Counted from the first letter of the stretch, positions 45,138 through 54,092 are shown. The stretch: DNA of 64,000 nt from CAZENU01 sp965222125 (GCA_965222125.1 CBDCTC010000005.1:744001-808000); one strand, 5' to 3'. The notes: generated by a model not told the origin, from the letters alone. Translations and numbers: made by a program.

Positions 45138-46742
45138 ATGGAATTCGATATCCTGATCATGAACGGCACGGTCGTGGACGGCACGGGGGGGCCGCGCAAG
45201 CGCGGCGACGTGGGCATAGCCGGCGGCCGCATCGCGGCGGTCGGCGACCTCGCCGGGCAGGAAGCGGCGTTGCGGATCGACGCCTCGGGCGACGTGGTCT
45301 GCCCTGGTTTCATCGACGCCCACAGCCACTCGGACGTGTGCCTGCTCGACGACCCCGGCGGGGAGAGCAAGGTGCACCAGGGGGTGACGACCGAGGTCAC
45401 CGGCAACTGCGCCTACTCGCCGTTCCCCAGCGGCGACGCGGGCCCGGCCGCCCTTCGCCGCGCCCTTGGCTCGATCCTCCGCGGAACGGTCGAGTGGGAC
45501 TGGACGACCCTGGACGAGTGGGCGGACCGTGTCGAGTCGAGCGGCGTCAGCATCAACATCGCGCCGCTCGTGGGCCACCACGCGCTCAGGATATCGGTCG
45601 GCGCGGTCGACGACCGGCCGCCGACTCCGGACGAGCTCTCGGGCATGAGGCGGCTCGCCGCGGAGGCCGTGGAGCAGGGCGCGTTCGGGATGACCACGGG
45701 CCTGACATACTCGCCGTCGTGCTACTCCGAGGTCGGGGAGATAGCGGCCATATCCGACGCGATCAAGGGCTACGCCGGCGCCTTCCACGCCTCCCACGCC
45801 AGGGTGTGGTCCGGCTGGCACTTCAAGGCGATGGAGGAGCTGCTCGAGGTGGGCCGTCGCACCGGCATCGGCGTCCACTACTCGCACCTGGCGATCATCG
45901 ACTCGCGCCACCACGGCCGCGCGGACGAGCTGATGGGCATCCTGGATCGGGCGCGCGACGAGGGGATCGACGCCACCGCGGACGTCTACCCATACACCGC
46001 GGCCGGCACGGGCCTGTCCGCCCTCATCCCGGACTGGGCCAGCGAGGGCGGCGTCGAGGGTCTCCTCAGGCGGTTGCGCCAACCCGACGTGCGCGGCCGC
46101 ATCCGGCGCGAGATGGACGGCGGATGGTTCCGGGGGCTGCCGTGGGTCTGGGAGAGCCTGGTGCTGTCGCACGTGGAGACGGACGCCAACCGCGGCCTCG
46201 TGGGTCTGTCGCTCGGGGAGGTCGCCGAGCTTCGCGGCGCCGATCCGGGCGACACGCTGCTCGACCTGATAGACGAGGAGGACAACCACGTCGGCGTCGT
46301 GGCCCACAATCGCACCGAGGACGACATGAGGGTGTTCCTGGCGCACCCGCAGTCGATGATCGGCTCCGACGGAAAGGCCATCTCCCCGACGGGCGCGTGG
46401 GCCGACGACAAGCCGCATCCAAGGTTCTACGGCACCTACCCGCGCATCCTAGGGCGGTACGTGCGCGACGAGCCGGTCATCTCGTTGGAGTCGGCTGTGT
46501 ACAAGATGAGCGGGTTCCCGGCGGCGCGTATCGGGCTCAGGGACCGGGGCCGGATCGAGGAGGGCCTGGCAGCCGACATCGTGGTCTTCGACCCCGACAG
46601 GGTCATCGACCGCGCGACGTTCGAAGACCCGCAGAACCTGGCCGAGGGGGTCTCCCACGTTCTCGTCGGCGGCGAGGCCGTCGTCTCGGACGGCGTCCAC
46701 ACCGGGGCGCGTCCCGGCAGGGTACTCCGCAGAGGGAGTTGA
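45138..46742 (+). CDS. D-aminoacylase (N-acyl-D-amino-acid deacylase)
   Basis: 534 residues, amidohydrolase superfamily. Metal motif FIDAHSHSD (His62, His64) and Cys91 in VTGNCAYSPF, the cysteine that replaces a metal ligand in D-aminoacylases. Also present are VGHHALR, YSHLAIID, IGSDGKA with the metal Asp, and a C-terminal beta-sandwich (GLAADIVVFDPD). It frees D-amino acids from N-acyl forms, useful for peptidoglycan or detrital peptide scavenging. ATG at 45138 has GGAGG 5 nt upstream. A paralog lies at 50460. Confidence 0.9.
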   Translation: MEFDILIMNGTVVDGTGGPRKRGDVGIAGGRIAAVGDLAGQEAALRIDASGDVVCPGFIDAHSHSDVCLLDDPGGESKVHQGVTTEVTGNCAYSPFPSGDAGPAALRRALGSILRGTVEWDWTTLDEWADRVESSGVSINIAPLVGHHALRISVGAVDDRPPTPDELSGMRRLAAEAVEQGAFGMTTGLTYSPSCYSEVGEIAAISDAIKGYAGAFHASHARVWSGWHFKAMEELLEVGRRTGIGVHYSHLAIIDSRHHGRADELMGILDRARDEGIDATADVYPYTAAGTGLSALIPDWASEGGVEGLLRRLRQPDVRGRIRREMDGGWFRGLPWVWESLVLSHVETDANRGLVGLSLGEVAELRGADPGDTLLDLIDEEDNHVGVVAHNRTEDDMRVFLAHPQSMIGSDGKAISPTGAWADDKPHPRFYGTYPRILGRYVRDEPVISLESAVYKMSGFPAARIGLRDRGRIEEGLAADIVVFDPDRVIDRATFEDPQNLAEGVSHVLVGGEAVVSDGVHTGARPGRVLRRGS

Positions 46743-46747
46743 CCGCT

Positions 46748-47251
46748 CTACAGTCCGGACTCACGGTACTCGCGGGCCAGGTCCGCGAAGCCGCGCGTCA
46801 CGCCGTTGTCGATCCGCTCGCGCTGGGCCCGGCTGAGCGGGCGCACCTCGGCCGGCACGCCGACGACGAACGAGTACGGCGGGGCCTTCGTGCCCTGCCG
46901 CACCATCGCGTTCGCGGCGACGAGGCAGTGGTCGCCGATCTCGACCTGCGACAGCACGGTTGCGTTGTTGCCGATCAGCGACCCGTCGCCGATCTTCACG
47001 TCGTGTATGACGACCGAGTGGCCGATGTTGATATGGCTGCCTATGTCGGCCTGAGTGGAGCTGTGGACGACTGTGCCGTCCTGGACGTGGGTGTCGCGGC
47101 CGATCCTGATGCTGCCCTCGGCGCGCAGAACGGCGCAGGGCCACACGGTGGAGCCATCGCCGATCTCGACGTCGCCCACGACGTAGGCGGCCTCGTTCAC
47201 GTAGGCCGACGGGTGGACCGCCGGCGTCTTGTCCTTCAGGGTTCGGATCAT
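46748..47251 (-). CDS. gamma carbonic anhydrase family protein
   Basis: 167 residues of left-handed beta-helix hexapeptide repeats (VGDVEIGDGSTVWPCAVLRAE). The three zinc histidines are in THVQDGTVVHSS (one there) and SHINIGHSVVIHD. This group also includes PaaY-like thioesterase/carbonic anhydrases, so the reaction is not certain. The ATG at 47251 (MIRTLKDK) is preferred over an upstream TTG. It converges on the D-aminoacylase gene with 5 nt between stops. Confidence 0.9.
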   Translation of the reverse strand: MIRTLKDKTPAVHPSAYVNEAAYVVGDVEIGDGSTVWPCAVLRAEGSIRIGRDTHVQDGTVVHSSTQADIGSHINIGHSVVIHDVKIGDGSLIGNNATVLSQVEIGDHCLVAANAMVRQGTKAPPYSFVVGVPAEVRPLSRAQRERIDNGVTRGFADLAREYRESGL

Positions 47252-47310
47252 ATCTGCGGGCTCGGCGGACAACGATACGCACGGAGCGGCAGCGTGTCAA
47301 CGCGGGGCCG

Positions 47311-47343
47311 TAGTGGATAGTGGATGGTGGGTAGTGGATAGTT
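47311..47343. repeat. degenerate TAGTGGA tandem repeats
   Basis: Four imperfect units of TAGTGGAT/GGTGGGTAG in 33 bp between the divergent gamma-carbonic anhydrase and ThuA genes. Low-complexity repeat with no recognised function. Confidence 0.5.
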
Positions 47344-47357
47344 GGGCCAGGGCGGCG

Positions 47358-47387
47358 TTGACAGTGGGATGGGGGCGAACATACACT
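47358..47387 (+). promoter_or_regulatory. sigma70-type promoter for thuA-like gene
   Basis: TTGACA (47358-47363), 18-nt spacer, TACACT (47382-47387), 40 nt before the start codon. Confidence 0.6.
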
Positions 47388-47426
47388 CCGTTGCAGCACG
47401 GCAGCCTCTAGAGGCGGAGGAATGAC

Positions 47427-48122
47427 ATGACGCACTGGCGCGGCAAGATCAAGATCGCACTCATCACGGGCCAGCACCCATTCGTTGTCCAGGACCTCCA
47501 GGGCTTTTTCCGCAGCATCGACGAGGTCGACTGCTACCCGCAGCACATGGAGGACTTCGTCAACGACATCGGGAGCGCCCGGCACATCAACCGCGAGACG
47601 TACTGGGGACACCCACACCTGGACTACGACGTCCTGGTCTTCTACAACATGCAACGCAGGCTGCCCGACCCCGAGGACCGCTTCCAGAAGCGGGAAATCG
47701 AGGTCGCCAACCTGCTCGGCGAGACGTCCCAGGGGATCCTGATGCTCCACCACGCCGTTCTCGCGTACAAAGGATGGCAGCCGTGGTCGGACATTTGCGG
47801 AATCGAAGACCGGGCATCGAGCTCGGAGCGCGAGCACCCGATCACCATCACGCCGGCCAACCCGGACCACCCGATCACGAAGGGGATGGGACCGTGGGAG
47901 ATGGTCGACGAGACGTACATGATGAACGAGCCCGGAGACGACTGCGAGCCGCTGCTGACGACGGACGACCCGCACAGCATGACGACGCTGGGGTGGACGC
48001 GGAAGCACGGCCGCTCGCGGGTGATGGTCTACACCGGCGGCCACAGCCGCATCGCGTACAACACGCCCGAGTTCCGCACCGTTGTCGTGCGCGGCATCCA
48101 GTGGCTCGCGGGCAGGCTGTAG
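47427..48122 (+). CDS. ThuA domain-containing protein
   Basis: 231 residues, glutamine-amidotransferase-like fold of the ThuA family: IALITGQHPFVVQDL, DYDVLVFYNMQ, GILMLHHAVLAYKGW, VDETYMMN, VMVYTGGHSRIAYNTPEF. Family members are linked to sugar or trehalose metabolism, but the reaction is not established. GGAGG lies just upstream and it has its own promoter. Confidence 0.88.
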   Translation: MTHWRGKIKIALITGQHPFVVQDLQGFFRSIDEVDCYPQHMEDFVNDIGSARHINRETYWGHPHLDYDVLVFYNMQRRLPDPEDRFQKREIEVANLLGETSQGILMLHHAVLAYKGWQPWSDICGIEDRASSSEREHPITITPANPDHPITKGMGPWEMVDETYMMNEPGDDCEPLLTTDDPHSMTTLGWTRKHGRSRVMVYTGGHSRIAYNTPEFRTVVVRGIQWLAGRL

Positions 48123-48312
48123 GGCGAACACGGCGGGCACAGCCAGAACGACGCCCGTCCATGCGCGCCAACGCCCTACCATCCTGAGCGCCCCGCAGCG
48201 GCATATCGGACGGGCCAGCGCTGCATCGCCTTGCCTCGGGTACTCCGAACGCCGGGTAGCCTCGGGTTGGCTAGGTAAGGAAGTGAGGCTCTGCCCATAG
48301 AGACGATCAGCC

Positions 48313-48465
48313 ATGAGGGGTAAGTCAGCCCGCGAAATGCAGGCGGAGATTGAGGCTGCACTGAGACGGCGTAAGATGCGGCGGTACGCCCTCCTATCGC
48401 TGTTGCAGAAACTTGCGCCGCTCTTAGTCTTTCTCCCATTCCTTTTGCGATTCCTTCGCAGATAG
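48313..48465 (+). CDS. possible 50-residue basic membrane peptide
   Basis: ATG frame: a charged helical N-terminus (SAREMQAEIEAALRRRK) followed by a short hydrophobic stretch (LLQKLAPLLVFLPFLLRFL) and Arg-Arg at the end. No strong ribosome site and unusual codons. It may be a chance frame. The rest of 48123-48515 shows nothing convincing. Confidence 0.3.
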   Translation: MRGKSAREMQAEIEAALRRRKMRRYALLSLLQKLAPLLVFLPFLLRFLRR

Positions 48466-48515
48466 GTCTTCGTGTTCTATGGAAACACCCCATCCATTCT
48501 TTCTAAAGAGAATGG

Positions 48516-49672
48516 GTGGGGTGGGGCATTCTTGCTACATTCAGTTGGGATGGGACGAATAACGAGGGGCCACCCCAACGGTTCTTTACCAAGGCTATAC
48601 CGACTGAATTCGCCCTCACTCCCACGCTGCCGCCGCTACCTACAGCCAGTCCTTCCGCCTGCGTATCACCAACCCAATCTCAGCCACATACACCCTCTGC
48701 TGACTTGCTCCGTGCTGTGACTACTCGCTAGAGGTGGAGGTCGAGAAGAGCGTGGAGAACGAAGCGAGAATATGGATGACGATCAAGATAACAAACACAA
48801 CGGATAGAGAAGTAGAGCTGGCTCTAGGCGGTATCCCTTGGTGCTTCGTTGGTTCTCTCGTAAAAAGTCTGTGCAGGCCTAATTAGAACAACCGTACCCA
48901 CGCCTGGGTACCATATACAGTCTCTGTTCTGTATACTAGCCCAACATACTGTAGCGCTCAAGTGTGCTAAATCGTTGGAACTTCCTCAAAACGGGTTTTT
49001 ACGAGGGAATCTTCGTTAGGATCACAACGCCTGATTGCGAGCCCATCTGGCATTGGCCCGAGATCGTATTGCTGCCCATCACTTATTTCAGACTGCCCGC
49101 AGGTGAGACAATATGGGGACGCAAAGACTGGTATGGGTTGAATGGCGAGGATGGCCCGTCCGTGCCGGAACATACGTGGTCAGCGCTTCATATCGTTAGG
49201 CTTGAGCGACTCAGACCCAAACACACTAATCGCGGGCGCAGAACAGTTCACAGTGACCAAGCGGTTTCTGGCCAATGCGCCTGAGCCGACGGCAACACCG
49301 CCGCCGCCAACACCTGTGCCTTCTGAAGATCGGATAATCGAACACGGGGAATGTAGACACTACACTTGGGTCAAGCCACCCACAGACGAGGAGATTTGGG
49401 CCGTAATAAACAAGCACAAGGACTGGCTATCGCCAGACCCACGAGGCATCGCTGTTCCCGGAAACATGGATCGCTTTTACCGAAGCGAATATACTCCCCA
49501 CAGAGGCGTCGTAGTCTACATAAGAGAGGGGTGGATTAGTGACAACCGGGAGGGGTTGGGAGCGGTGCATAGGTGTTATGAGGGAGTGCCCATAGGGATA
49601 AGGGCCTTCAAGGCGCACGACCTCAGCCTTTGTCGGACCACATTGACCCCAAGACGGGAAAGATGCCCGTGA
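48516..49672 (+). pseudogene. BsuPI-like domain protein, broken by MITE and frameshifts
   Basis: A Pro/Ser/Thr-rich N-terminal segment (TPTLPPLPTASPSACVSP) is out of frame with a BsuPI-like (intracellular proteinase inhibitor) beta-sandwich: VEKSVENEARIWMTIKITN, then after the MITE VRITTPDCEPIWHWPEI, FRLPAGETIW, and GTYVVSASYR in another frame. A second region (HGECRHYTWVKPPTDEEIW) follows. At least three single-base losses (near 48722, 49168 and 49197) and the MITE at 48851-49011 disable it. Confidence 0.6.
48851..49011. mobile_element. 161-bp MITE, copy B
   Basis: Ends GGTTCTCTCGTAAAAA and complement of GATTCCCTCGTAAAAA, with target duplication TTCGTT (7 bp, CTTCGTT, if the last C is counted). 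An internal hairpin GTACCCA-CGCC-TGGGTAC is present. Identical in all 161 positions to copy C in opposite orientation. Excision joins WCFV to RITTPD in frame. Confidence 0.9.
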
Positions 49673-50073
49673 CTGACCACGACTCCAGGTCAAGCGCCTA
49701 TGGCGCAAATGCTCCTTTCCCACCAGCAGCAAACGACCAAGACAAGGAGCTACGCGGTATCGAAACCTTCAGCGAGAGGATCGCGTGGTATGTGCCAATA
49801 GATGCGCTGATAACCATGCGAAACACCACGGACAGAGTCATACAGTTTGACGCCAGTAGGGACAGTCCAAATGTCCAGGTCTACCGACCGGACGATTGCG
49901 AATTACTCCGGACGTTCAAGCACCGGCAGGACTTGCCGGTCTCACGAACGCTGCAACCCTATGAAATCGTCGAGTGGACAGTGGAATGGCCCCGAGCAGA
50001 CGAACAGCAGTGGGACGACAATCGCTTTCTGCTCTACCCCACATTCACCTTCATTACAGAAGGGAAGCGTTGA
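49630..50073 (+). pseudogene. second BsuPI-like domain protein, 3' end cut by MITE
   Basis: 147 codons from a TTG. The last 100 form a BsuPI-like sandwich: WYVPIDALITMRNTTDRVI, VSRTLQPYEIVEWTVEW. MITE copy C creates the stop (K-R-stop); without it the frame would run on with WQWVGSGMQVPRER to 50283. It may also have been the C-terminal half of the preceding broken gene, from which it differs by one lost base near 49630. Confidence 0.55.
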
Positions 50074-50232
50074 TTCCCTCGTAAAAACCCGTTTTGAGGA
50101 AGTTCCAACGATTTAGCACACTTGAGCGCTACAGTATGTTGGGCTAGTATACAGAACAGAGACTGTATATGGTACCCAGGCGTGGGTACGGTTGTTCTAA
50201 TTAGGCCTGCACAGACTTTTTACGAGAGAACC
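50072..50232. mobile_element. 161-bp MITE, copy C (inverted relative to A and B)
   Basis: Same terminal repeats, with a perfect 7-bp target duplication AAGCGTT at 50065-50071 and 50233-50239. Sequence-identical to copy B. Confidence 0.92.
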
Positions 50233-50285
50233 AAGCGTTGGCAATGGGTAGGTAGCGGTATGCAAGTACCGAGGGAGAGATAGGT

Positions 50286-50405
50286 ATGTCCAAGGTTCCC
50301 GCCGACACACTGTCCCTATCCGGCAACGACCTGGGTGGCTGCATACCCTCGGAGTTGCCGGACCTGTGGGTTCGGGAGAGTCGCTTAGAGCGTTGCGGAC
50401 CTTAG
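50286..50405 (+). pseudogene. leucine-rich-repeat C-terminal remnant
   Basis: 39 codons with one LRR unit (LSLSGNDLGGCIPSELPDL) and a capping-like tail ending RLERCGP. No ribosome site and no N-terminal part. It follows the broken BsuPI genes and is probably the tail of a lost surface protein. Confidence 0.5.
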
Positions 50406-50459
50406 ATGCAAGGTGGGCCCAATGGGTATAGGCACCATGACCGGCAGGATTCCGGCGGC

Positions 50460-52031
50460 TCAACCGGCGTGGCGGTGGAGGGCGCGGCCTGGGAGGGCGC
50501 CGGTGTGGCTGCCCTCGTCGATTACGATGCGGCCGTTGACTATCACGTACTCGATGCCGGTGGATAGCTGACTCGGCTCGGCGTCGGTCGCGTTGGCCCG
50601 GATCGTCTCCGGGTCGAAGACGACGACGTCGGCCTTCGAGCCCTCCACGAGCATCCCTCTGTCCGACAGGCCCAGGCGCTGAGCGGGGTACGAGGTCATC
50701 TTCCGGATGGCCTCTGGCAGCGACATGCGGCGCTCCTCCCGCACCATGTCGCCGAGCACGTGCGGGTAGGTGCCGTACGCCATCGGCGACAGGTGGTCGC
50801 CCACGAGCATGGCATCACTGGCGATCATGTTCAGCCGGTGGGTCTGGAAGTCCGCGATTGCCGTGGAGTCGATGAAGGTGCCGGTGAACGAGAGCTGCAG
50901 GTCCTCCTCGATCAGCAGGTCGCAGATGGCGTCCAGCGGGCCCACACCGCGCTCCTCGGCGACCTTGGCCACCGACCAGCCCTCGTAGCGCCGGTTCCGC
51001 TCGGTCTTGAAGTAGGTCAGCCACAACGCGTCCCAGTTGCCGCCGCGGCGGTCCCACTCGCTCAGCAGCCGCTGCCGCCGGGCGGGCGTCCGCAGCGTGT
51101 CGAGCAGGCCGTCGGGGCCGCCCTCCTGGGCCCATTGCGGGAAGTAGACGGTCATCCGGCTCCCGCCGTTGGGGTACGGGAAGCAGTCGAACGATATGTC
51201 CATGCCGGAGGCCTCGGCCTCGTCGACCAGCTCGAGCAACCGCCTGGCGCCGCCCTTGTGGGTCTTCCGGCGGAACATGTGGGTGATGTGCAGCGGGCAG
51301 TCGGCCTTTCGGGCGATCTCGATGGCGTCGCGGTACGGGTCTAGGTACTTGTCGCCGAGCGTGTAACGGGCGTGGGTGTGGTAGAAGCCGCCCAACCTGC
51401 CCGCCTCGGCCGCCAGCTCGACGATCTCGTCGTGGTCGGCGTAGCTCCCCGGCGGGTAGTCCAGCCCGGTCGACAGCGCGAAGGCGCCCTCGTCCATGCT
51501 CTGCCTGAGCATCGCCTTCATCGTCTCGAGGTGCGCGCGGCTCGCGGGGACCATGTCCCAGCCTATCGCCCCCACCCGCAGCGGCGTGTTGCCGACGACG
51601 TAGGCGACGTTCACCGCGGCGTTGCCGTCGAACAGGTCGAGGTACTCGGAGACGGTCGACCACGTGCGCGGCAGCGGCGGGTTGCCTTCGATGCCCGCGT
51701 TCATCCTGAGCAGCCGCCGGAGGTCCTCAGGGTCGTCGAACGGCGCGTAGGAGAGACCGTCGACTCCAACGACCTCCGTGGTGACGCCCTGGTGCACCTT
51801 GGCCATGTGCTCCGGGTCGGCCAGCAGCACCAGGCCCGAGTGGCTGTGAATGTCGATGAAGCCGGGGCAGACGACCTTTCCCGCCGCGTCGATGACGCGG
51901 ACGGCCTCGACCTGAGAGGCGTCGCCGCGGAGGATGCGGACGGTGTCGCCCTCTACGCCGACGGCGACGTAGATCCCCGGGTTGACGCTACCGTCCAATA
52001 CCAGGCCGCCCTTGATCAGCAGGTCGTACAT
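50460..52031 (-). CDS. D-aminoacylase-like amidohydrolase, second paralog
   Basis: 523 residues with the same plan as the gene at 45138: FIDIHSHSG, VHQGVTTEVVG, LHITHMFRRK, MIASDAML with the metal Asp, GSKADVVVFDPE. The cysteine of D-aminoacylases (GNC) is replaced by GVDGLSYAPF, so the metal site differs and the substrate may not be an N-acyl-D-amino acid. GGAGAGAG before ATG. The PmoA-type gene lies 26 nt upstream on the same strand. Confidence 0.88.
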   Translation of the reverse strand: MYDLLIKGGLVLDGSVNPGIYVAVGVEGDTVRILRGDASQVEAVRVIDAAGKVVCPGFIDIHSHSGLVLLADPEHMAKVHQGVTTEVVGVDGLSYAPFDDPEDLRRLLRMNAGIEGNPPLPRTWSTVSEYLDLFDGNAAVNVAYVVGNTPLRVGAIGWDMVPASRAHLETMKAMLRQSMDEGAFALSTGLDYPPGSYADHDEIVELAAEAGRLGGFYHTHARYTLGDKYLDPYRDAIEIARKADCPLHITHMFRRKTHKGGARRLLELVDEAEASGMDISFDCFPYPNGGSRMTVYFPQWAQEGGPDGLLDTLRTPARRQRLLSEWDRRGGNWDALWLTYFKTERNRRYEGWSVAKVAEERGVGPLDAICDLLIEEDLQLSFTGTFIDSTAIADFQTHRLNMIASDAMLVGDHLSPMAYGTYPHVLGDMVREERRMSLPEAIRKMTSYPAQRLGLSDRGMLVEGSKADVVVFDPETIRANATDAEPSQLSTGIEYVIVNGRIVIDEGSHTGALPGRALHRHAG

Positions 52032-52057
52032 TCTCTCTCTCCGTATCTGGTCGGCGT

Positions 52058-53218
52058 CTACGCGGCCCGCGCCGACGGCGGGCTGACGTAGTCGCGGTAC
52101 CGGTCGGCGATCCGCGCCTCGGCAGCGTCGCCGTAGTGGACGTAGACCCGGTGCCGGAACTCAAGTGTGTCGCCGGCCGGCAGCAGGTACTCGCCATTGC
52201 GGTCCGGACCCTCGTACACGGACAGCCCGAACGGGTTCGCGCCGAGCAGCCCGTAGTCGCGGGCGTGCCAGTTGGTCGGGTGACGTAGGTTGGCCGGGTG
52301 GTCGAACAGCGCGATTCCCAGCGTCCGCCCTCCGACCGGCCCCGAGTAGTCGCACCACGGCGAGCGTCTGCCGAACACCTCGGCCTCGCCGACCGCGGCC
52401 GCGGCGTTCTCGACGCGGCCCCCGCGCACCTCGTCCATCGTGCTCGCTACCCTGACCGCGACCATCGCGGCCTCCTTCGTGTCGCCGAAGCGGATGTCCT
52501 GCTCGGCGGCAGTCAGGCTGACGTGCAGGTCGATGGCCCGCGCGTCTCCGAGGTCGTAGAAGGTCATGTCGCGCGCCTCCCGCAGCAGCACGGCGTTCCT
52601 GTCGGACGTGACCCAGTCGGCCTCGGCGATGGCGCGTCCATAGACCGGCCCGTCGATCAGCGTCCGGAAGGCGCGGTGAAGCGTGAAGCCGGCTTCCTCC
52701 CATTCAGTCCAATTGTCGACCGAGTTGACGTCGCCGTGGGCCAGCCATATGCCCCTGTGGTGCGGGTGGTCGTCGGTCTCGCCCGGCACTCCCGCGACCA
52801 TCGGGAAGTTTCGCGTGAGCGCCTCGCCGTCCGGGCCGACGACGGGATGGAGGTACGGCCGGCGAGCGCCGCCTCCACCCAGGTTGTAGCTGGTGAACGG
52901 CCCGTCGCCGAACAGCACGTCCAGCCCGTGCGGCGACTCGGTCAGCCGCACGCCGCTGTGGTCGTTCGCCGACGGCGGCCGGCTCTCGGTCCGGTAGACG
53001 CGGGTCTCGCCGGCCCCAAGACCACGCTCGATCCAGGTGAGAACGCCGCCGGCGCCGTCCGGGGAGGCCCACTGGCATGGCGTCTCGCGCCCGGAGTCGA
53101 TCTCCCTCATCGTCGTGGGTGGCGTTTCGAAGGCTGACTCGACGCGCGCGCCGACGGGCGCGGCGTCCACGTCGTGGGCGGCGCCGGTGACGGTTATGGT
53201 GGCGGCGGAAGCGGACAT
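52058..53218 (-). CDS. PmoA family protein (DUF6807)
   Basis: 386 residues. The name reflects a Pfam/NCBI label and does not imply methane oxidation. Motifs are SYNLGGGGARRPYLHPVVGP, DHPHHRGIWLAHGDVN, FGRRSPWCDYSGPV, IALFDHPANLRHPTNWHARDYGL. The His-rich PHHRG segment could bind metal. Frequently next to sugar or amidohydrolase genes. The ATG at 53218 is used; the frame extends about 20 codons upstream. Confidence 0.85.
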   Translation of the reverse strand: MSASAATITVTGAAHDVDAAPVGARVESAFETPPTTMREIDSGRETPCQWASPDGAGGVLTWIERGLGAGETRVYRTESRPPSANDHSGVRLTESPHGLDVLFGDGPFTSYNLGGGGARRPYLHPVVGPDGEALTRNFPMVAGVPGETDDHPHHRGIWLAHGDVNSVDNWTEWEEAGFTLHRAFRTLIDGPVYGRAIAEADWVTSDRNAVLLREARDMTFYDLGDARAIDLHVSLTAAEQDIRFGDTKEAAMVAVRVASTMDEVRGGRVENAAAAVGEAEVFGRRSPWCDYSGPVGGRTLGIALFDHPANLRHPTNWHARDYGLLGANPFGLSVYEGPDRNGEYLLPAGDTLEFRHRVYVHYGDAAEARIADRYRDYVSPPSARAA

Positions 53219-53350
53219 CCAGAGCGGCCTACGCGGGTTGGTGCGGAACGCGGTGAAGGGTACCACAACCCGGCAGCCCAACTCGCCGGACCTTGGGGAT
53301 GCGCGCTGAGGTCCCTACCCGTTTCCGATGCGCGCGCGAAGAGTCGACCC

Positions 53351-53692
53351 TCACTCCAAGAGGACGTTGACCTTCGCCAGTACCTCGTCGACGACCCGCC
53401 GCGCGGCGTGGCCTTCGAAACGCGCCTGTCTCGCCCGCCAGTCCAGGCTCTTCACCTGGTCGGCGAGGACCACGCCGGAAACGGCGCTCCCGCTGGGAAG
53501 CAGGACATCGAAGGGGTATCCCCGTACCCTGGATGTGATCGGGCAGAGCAGCGCCAGGCCGGTCTTCCCGTTATAGGACTCCGGACTGAGCACCAGAGCC
53601 GGCCGGTGGCCCGCCTGTTCATGCCCGGCCTGCGGCGTAAAGCTCAGCCAGACGATATCCCCCCGTGCGGGGACATATTCGCCCTCTACCAC
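53351..53692 (-). CDS. mazF: MazF/PemK-type endoribonuclease toxin
   Basis: 113 residues. Typical fold markers are PARGDIVWLSFTPQAGHEQAGHRPALVLS and LLCPITSRVRGYPFDV, with VVLADQVKSLDW near the end. The RPALVLS and ADQVKSLDW elements form the active site and dimer. GTG start overlapping the antitoxin stop by 7 nt. mRNA-cleaving toxin neutralised by the upstream MazE. Confidence 0.93.
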   Translation of the reverse strand: MVEGEYVPARGDIVWLSFTPQAGHEQAGHRPALVLSPESYNGKTGLALLCPITSRVRGYPFDVLLPSGSAVSGVVLADQVKSLDWRARQARFEGHAARRVVDEVLAKVNVLLE

Positions 53693-53925
53693 TCTTCACT
53701 GCCCCGGGCGGCCCCGGTATCCAGCTCTGCGTGGAGGTTGTCTGGGTTCACGTCGGCCAGCATGGCGTCCAGGTCATAGGTCTTTTTCCGCAGCACGACC
53801 TGGTCGCCCTTGGGAAGAATCTCTATGGCCGAGCCTTCACGAACGCCCCACTGCGCGGCGACGGACTTTGGTATGCGGACGGCCAGGCTGGCGCCCCACC
53901 GGGAAACGTGCGATTTCGTACCCAC
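53686..53925 (-). CDS. mazE: MazE/AbrB-type antitoxin
   Basis: 79 residues: the swapped-hairpin DNA-binding domain (WGASLAVRIPKSVAAQWGV, GSAIEILPKGDQVVL) and an acidic C-terminal toxin-binding tail. GTG start with GAGGAGGT about 8 nt upstream; the longer frame beyond it crosses the promoter. Transcribed before mazF and overlapping it. Confidence 0.92.
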   Translation of the reverse strand: MGTKSHVSRWGASLAVRIPKSVAAQWGVREGSAIEILPKGDQVVLRKKTYDLDAMLADVNPDNLHAELDTGAARGSEEW

Positions 53926-53944
53926 AGGCCGCACCTCCTCTTCA

Positions 53945-53958
53945 GGATATCCATTATA
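53945..53958 (-). promoter_or_regulatory. mazEF -10 box with adjacent palindrome
   Basis: TATAAT on the minus strand (53958-53953) is followed by the perfect 8-bp palindrome GGATATCC (53945-53952), well placed for autorepression by MazE. No good -35 is seen. Confidence 0.45.
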
Positions 53959-54092
53959 TATCATTCCATGAACGCAGGGCGCCGGCCTGGGCGCCAACGA
54001 CCGCCTTCGTCTTCGGGTCCGGCGCTCGACTTCGGGACTGGTCATCAGCCCGACCCGCTCCCGTTGTTGGGGACACCGTGATTGTTGATGTC

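Noticed and set aside
48851..50232. Inverted MITE copies B and C as ends of a composite transposon
   Set aside because: Each copy has its own target duplication, so they inserted independently into already existing genes.
52058..53218. Particulate methane monooxygenase subunit from the PmoA label
   Set aside because: The protein is soluble, lacks membrane helices and belongs to DUF6807; no pmoB or pmoC is present.
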